A stretch of 6,133 nt of DNA from Candidatus Omnitrophota bacterium (GTDB lineage Bacteria; Omnitrophota; Gorgyraeia; Zapsychrales; JANLHA01). The notes under the pieces are model-generated. The model was given only the letters and a program-made list of their open reading frames with translations. It did not search any database and was not told the origin of the DNA. Location of the stretch: contig JANLHA010000266.1 in assembly GCA_024653845.1 (NCBI GenBank), forward strand, positions 1 to 6,133. The letters run 5' to 3'. The translations under genes were made by a program, and so were the position numbers. Shown one piece after another: positions 3,882 to 6,133 of the stretch. Within the stretch, counting starts at the first letter, position 1. Every line of letters begins with the position of its first letter.

Positions 3882-5971
3882 CGAATCCCCAAAATTTTAG
3901 AAATTCCAAAGAAAGTCCCCATCGCGGAGCGGATTGGAATCCGCAAAATCGCTTTGACAAAATTGTTGTCGAGCCTGATCCCGATTGCGAAGAGGCTCCA
4001 AATCTTCCACTCCAGACAGAATATTTCAAAGACACCACCCGTCGAATCATCAGCTACAACGACAGCCCTGACATTGGATTTCGGGCGAGTCTCAATCCCT
4101 ATCGCGGCTGCGAGCATGGATGTATTTATTGTCTATCCGGCGAAACGCCAATTCTTATGGCTGATGGTAGGACAAAATCTCTTGAGAATATCCAGCCAGG
4201 CGATGAAATTTACGGGACGGTCCGTCAAGGTTGGTACCGTCGTTACGTTAAGACAAAAGTTTTGGCCCATTGGCAAGTTATTAAGCCTGCTTATCGCATT
4301 GTTCTTCAAGATGGAACGGAGTTAATTGCCGGAGCGGACCATCGTTTTTTGACGGAACGAGGATGGAAGTTTGTAACAGGAGAAGGGCGACCCCATTTGA
4401 CCATCAATAATAAGTTGACGGGGGTAGGACAGTTTGCGAAGCCGCCTGTGGCAAATCGAGAATATCAAAAAGGTTATCTTTGTGGGATGATTCGAGGAGA
4501 TGCCTTGCTGGCTTTTTACGAATATCAACGCGAGGGCCGCGTGCATGGAAATCAATACCAGTTCCGTTTAGCACTTATTGATATGGAAGGTCTTCAACGG
4601 GTTCGTGCTTATCTCTTGGAAGATGAGATTGTCGTGCGTCAATTTATTTTTCAAAAAGCTATTGGCTTAAGAAAAACTGTGCATGCCATCGCTACTCATG
4701 CCCGTAGGCATGTAGAGTATATAGATGCAATGATTGCATGGTCACCGTGTCATTCGCTTGATTGGTGCAAGGGATTTTTAGCAGGGATTTTTGACACAGA
4801 AGGTGGTTATAACGATGGTGTCTTACGCATTGCTAACAAAGATTTAGAAATTATTAGCTATATTAGGCGTTGTTTAGAGCTTTTTAACTTTGCTTTTGCT
4901 ATTGAGGATTACGGCTCCAATGGAGTGAAATATGTAAGGATATTGGGAGGGTTAAAAGAATATTTACGATTTTTCCATGTGGTTGGGCCTAGTATCTCAC
5001 GAAAAATGAATATTGAAGGACAAGCCATCAAAAGTAATGCCCAATTAGGTGTAGTCTCTATCGAACCTGTCGGAGTTCAAAAACTTTTTGATATCACAAC
5101 GGGAACCGAAGATTTTATCGCCAATGGCGTTGTGAGCCATAATTGTTACGCTCGCCCGACGCACGAATACTTTGGTCTCTCCGCTGGGCTGGATTTTGAA
5201 TCGAAGATTTTTGCCAAAGAAGATGCGGCAAAGCTGCTGCGTAAGGAATTGTCTCGTCCGAAGTGGGAGCCCCAGACGATTGTCATGAGTGGGGTGACCG
5301 ATCCTTATCAGCCCGTCGAGCGGAAGCTCGGAATCACTCGGCAGTGTTTGGAAGTCTTGAATGATTTTCGCAATCCCGTCGCGATCATTACGAAGAATCA
5401 TCTTGTCGCACGCGATAAAGATATTTATAGCGAAATGGCCAAGTGGCAAGGATGCATGGTCAATATCAGTGTGACGAGTCTTCGACGAGAAATTGCACGG
5501 GTGATGGAGCCGCGGGCGTCGATTCCTGAGCAGCGGCTCAAAGCGATCGAAGACTTAACCAAGGCCGGTGTACCGGTCAACACCATGGTTGCCCCGATTA
5601 TTCCCGGGCTTAACGACGAGGAAATCCCCACTATCTTGAAGGCCGTCGCTGCAGCAGGAGCGAAAGGAGCGAGTTTTGTGATTTTGCGTCTGCCCTGGGC
5701 GGTCAAAGATCTTTTTGAAAAATGGGCCGAGACGCATTTCCCTGAGCGTAAGGATAAAATCCTCAACCGTCTGCGAGAACTGCGCGGCGGCAAGCTCTAT
5801 AACGCCGAGTGGGGGACACGCATGCGCGGAGAAGGCAAGAGGGTGGAGATGATCGAACAGTTATTTGAGCTCAGCGCCCGGCGAGAGGGACTCAACCGCA
5901 AACGAATATCTCTCTCGACGGCCCAATTTCGTTCCCTGCCCCAACCTAACCAGCTCATCCTCCCTTTTTAA
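3878..5971 (+). CDS. Intein-containing radical SAM protein, PA0069/Rv2578c (SplB-related) family
   Basis: The precursor is 697 residues; after removing a 338-residue intein (85-422) the host protein is 359 residues, the usual size of this family. The N-extein ends FRASLNPYRGCEHGCIY, and the C-extein begins CYARPTHEYFGLSAGLDFE. Joined, they give the CX3CX2C iron-sulfur motif and the YARPTHEY signature of PA0069-type radical SAM proteins. Further family landmarks are IVMSGVTDPYQPVERK (468-483), ITKNHLVARD (504-513), VAPIIPGLND (571-580), LRLPWAVKDLF (603-613), and the tail LRELRGGKLYNAEWGTRMRGEG (635 on) with RREGLNR. The fold is related to spore photoproduct lyase (SplB), but the reaction of this family is not established to my knowledge. 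The last six residues, QLILPF, resemble a bacterial sliding-clamp-binding peptide. A GTG at 3869 is the alternative start (700 residues). It lies 48 nt (to the ATG) after the dehydrogenase. Cluster binding, and so activity, should require splicing. Confidence 0.93.
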   Translation: MSNPQNFRNSKESPHRGADWNPQNRFDKIVVEPDPDCEEAPNLPLQTEYFKDTTRRIISYNDSPDIGFRASLNPYRGCEHGCIYCLSGETPILMADGRTKSLENIQPGDEIYGTVRQGWYRRYVKTKVLAHWQVIKPAYRIVLQDGTELIAGADHRFLTERGWKFVTGEGRPHLTINNKLTGVGQFAKPPVANREYQKGYLCGMIRGDALLAFYEYQREGRVHGNQYQFRLALIDMEGLQRVRAYLLEDEIVVRQFIFQKAIGLRKTVHAIATHARRHVEYIDAMIAWSPCHSLDWCKGFLAGIFDTEGGYNDGVLRIANKDLEIISYIRRCLELFNFAFAIEDYGSNGVKYVRILGGLKEYLRFFHVVGPSISRKMNIEGQAIKSNAQLGVVSIEPVGVQKLFDITTGTEDFIANGVVSHNCYARPTHEYFGLSAGLDFESKIFAKEDAAKLLRKELSRPKWEPQTIVMSGVTDPYQPVERKLGITRQCLEVLNDFRNPVAIITKNHLVARDKDIYSEMAKWQGCMVNISVTSLRREIARVMEPRASIPEQRLKAIEDLTKAGVPVNTMVAPIIPGLNDEEIPTILKAVAAAGAKGASFVILRLPWAVKDLFEKWAETHFPERKDKILNRLRELRGGKLYNAEWGTRMRGEGKRVEMIEQLFELSARREGLNRKRISLSTAQFRSLPQPNQLILPF
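4130..5143 (+). mobile_element. Intein with LAGLIDADG homing endonuclease, inserted in the radical SAM Cys motif
   Basis: The 338-residue in-frame insert (precursor residues 85-422) begins CLSGETPILMADGRTKSLE, a typical block A with nucleophile Cys1, and goes on with LENIQPGDEIYG. Block B is GADHRFLTERGW (152-163), with the conserved His155; the usual block B Thr three residues before it is a Gly. Block F is LFDITTGTEDFIANG (403-417, Asp405), and block G is VVSHN followed by Cys+1 (Cys423). All catalytic residues for standard class 1 splicing (Cys1, block B His, penultimate His421, terminal Asn422, Cys+1) are present, so it looks splicing-competent. Excision leaves CEHGCIY joined to CYARPTHEY with no scar. 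The boundaries are exact, since they follow from Cys1, Asn and the restored family motif. Its base composition is lower in GC than the exteins, consistent with horizontal arrival. Confidence 0.95.
4460..5041 (+). other. LAGLIDADG homing endonuclease domain inside the intein
   Basis: Between the two splicing halves, about residues 195-388 form a two-motif LAGLIDADG endonuclease. Motif 1 is GYLCGMIRGD (199-208) and motif 2 is GFLAGIFDTEG (299-309). Each has the packed small/hydrophobic helix and a terminal acidic residue (Asp208, Asp306) expected to bind the catalytic metal. There is no frameshift or stop, so the domain may be active. Its role would be to cut intein-free alleles of the host gene at the insertion site and drive copying of the intein. 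Domain limits are approximate. Confidence 0.85.
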
Positions 5972-5988
5972 GGAATTTTCTCTCGCCC

Positions 5989-6017
5989 TGTTTTTGTAAG
6001 AGTTAATATTATATACT
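5989..6017 (+). promoter_or_regulatory. Weak candidate promoter before the right-edge gene
   Basis: The 89-nt gap (5972-6060) is AT-rich in its middle. TATACT (6012-6017) matches five of six bases of a -10 box and would start transcription near 6024. The sequence 17 nt upstream (TGTTTT, 5989-5994) is a poor -35. A second option, TTGAAA at 6017-6022, has no good -10 partner. No hairpin plus T-run terminator for the radical SAM gene is seen in this gap. Confidence 0.22.
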
Positions 6018-6060
6018 TGAAATAGTTTCCAACTTTCGATAGTCATAACGTACTTTAACT

Positions 6061-6133
6061 ATGAAAAATTTAAGAAAGATTTTATCCATTGGGATTGTCC
6101 TGAGTTTTCTCTTGCAAACGGTCGTCCCTTCCA
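6061..6133 (+). CDS. N-terminus of an exported protein (3' end outside window)
   Basis: Twenty-four codons are visible, reading MKNLRKILSIGIVLSFLLQT and then VVPS at the edge. The start has a basic n-region (K2, R5, K6) and a hydrophobic core (about 7-18), which is the form of a signal peptide or membrane anchor. No strong Shine-Dalgarno precedes the ATG (upstream is TACTTTAACT), so the start is chosen because the frame fits a signal peptide well. The body of the protein is outside the window and no family can be named. Confidence 0.6.
   Translation, partial: MKNLRKILSIGIVLSFLLQTVVPS

Noticed and set aside
3266..4117. A 283-codon open frame on the minus strand
   Set aside because: It lies opposite the dehydrogenase and the radical SAM N-terminus, both of which have clear family motifs, and its translation shows no recognisable domain. 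It is an antisense shadow.
3831..4325. A plus-strand open frame of 164 codons across the radical SAM start and intein start
   Set aside because: It is out of frame with the well-supported radical SAM/intein frame and has no family features.
4697..4712. A short inverted repeat CATGCC-CGTA-GGCATG within the intein
   Set aside because: It is inside uninterrupted endonuclease coding sequence, with no T-run and no link to a boundary. A 6-bp stem of this kind is expected by chance.
1..6133. CRISPR arrays, transposon ends or long direct repeats
   Set aside because: No regularly spaced repeats, transposase frames or terminal inverted repeats were seen. The only mobile element is the intein.

Overview
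The window carries a compact, one-directional (+ strand) set of bacterial genes. A diderm bacterium is suggested by a lipobox lipoprotein of the DUF3568 type and by an MscS channel with a cleavable signal peptide. The tRNA gene has no encoded CCA. The gene mix, intermediate GC and tight spacing would fit an uncultured lineage such as Omnitrophota or another PVC-like or deltaproteobacterial group. That is a weak inference, because no taxonomic marker is present.

Layout: (1) the 3' end of a gene entering from the left edge, whose C-terminus loosely resembles ATP-dependent PEP carboxykinase; (2) a small lipoprotein with a plausible promoter of its own; (3) tRNA-Arg(CCG); (4) an EamA/DMT transporter starting 13 nt after the tRNA without a visible Shine-Dalgarno; (5) an MscS mechanosensitive channel; (6) a zinc-free quinone-oxidoreductase-type dehydrogenase; (7) a radical SAM protein of the PA0069/Rv2578c (SplB-related) family interrupted by a 338-residue intein with a LAGLIDADG homing endonuclease; (8) the first 24 codons of an exported protein running off the right edge. 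Genes 4 to 7 are separated by 23, 9 and 48 nt and could be one transcript. Their functions do not form an obvious pathway. No intergenic stretch exceeds about 90 nt and no convincing intrinsic terminator is seen.

The main point of interest is the intein. It is inserted exactly before the third cysteine of the CX3CX2C motif that binds the radical SAM iron-sulfur cluster. Splicing would restore CEHGCIYCYARPTHEY, so host enzyme activity should depend on splicing. The unspliced precursor also has a complete CX3CX2C in which the third Cys is the intein's own nucleophile Cys1, and Cys -3 is the second cluster ligand. This suggests that splicing might respond to redox state or iron. The same gene has a perfect 10-bp inverted repeat that would pair its start codon and hold its ribosome-binding site in the loop, and its C-terminus ends in a sequence resembling a sliding-clamp-binding peptide.
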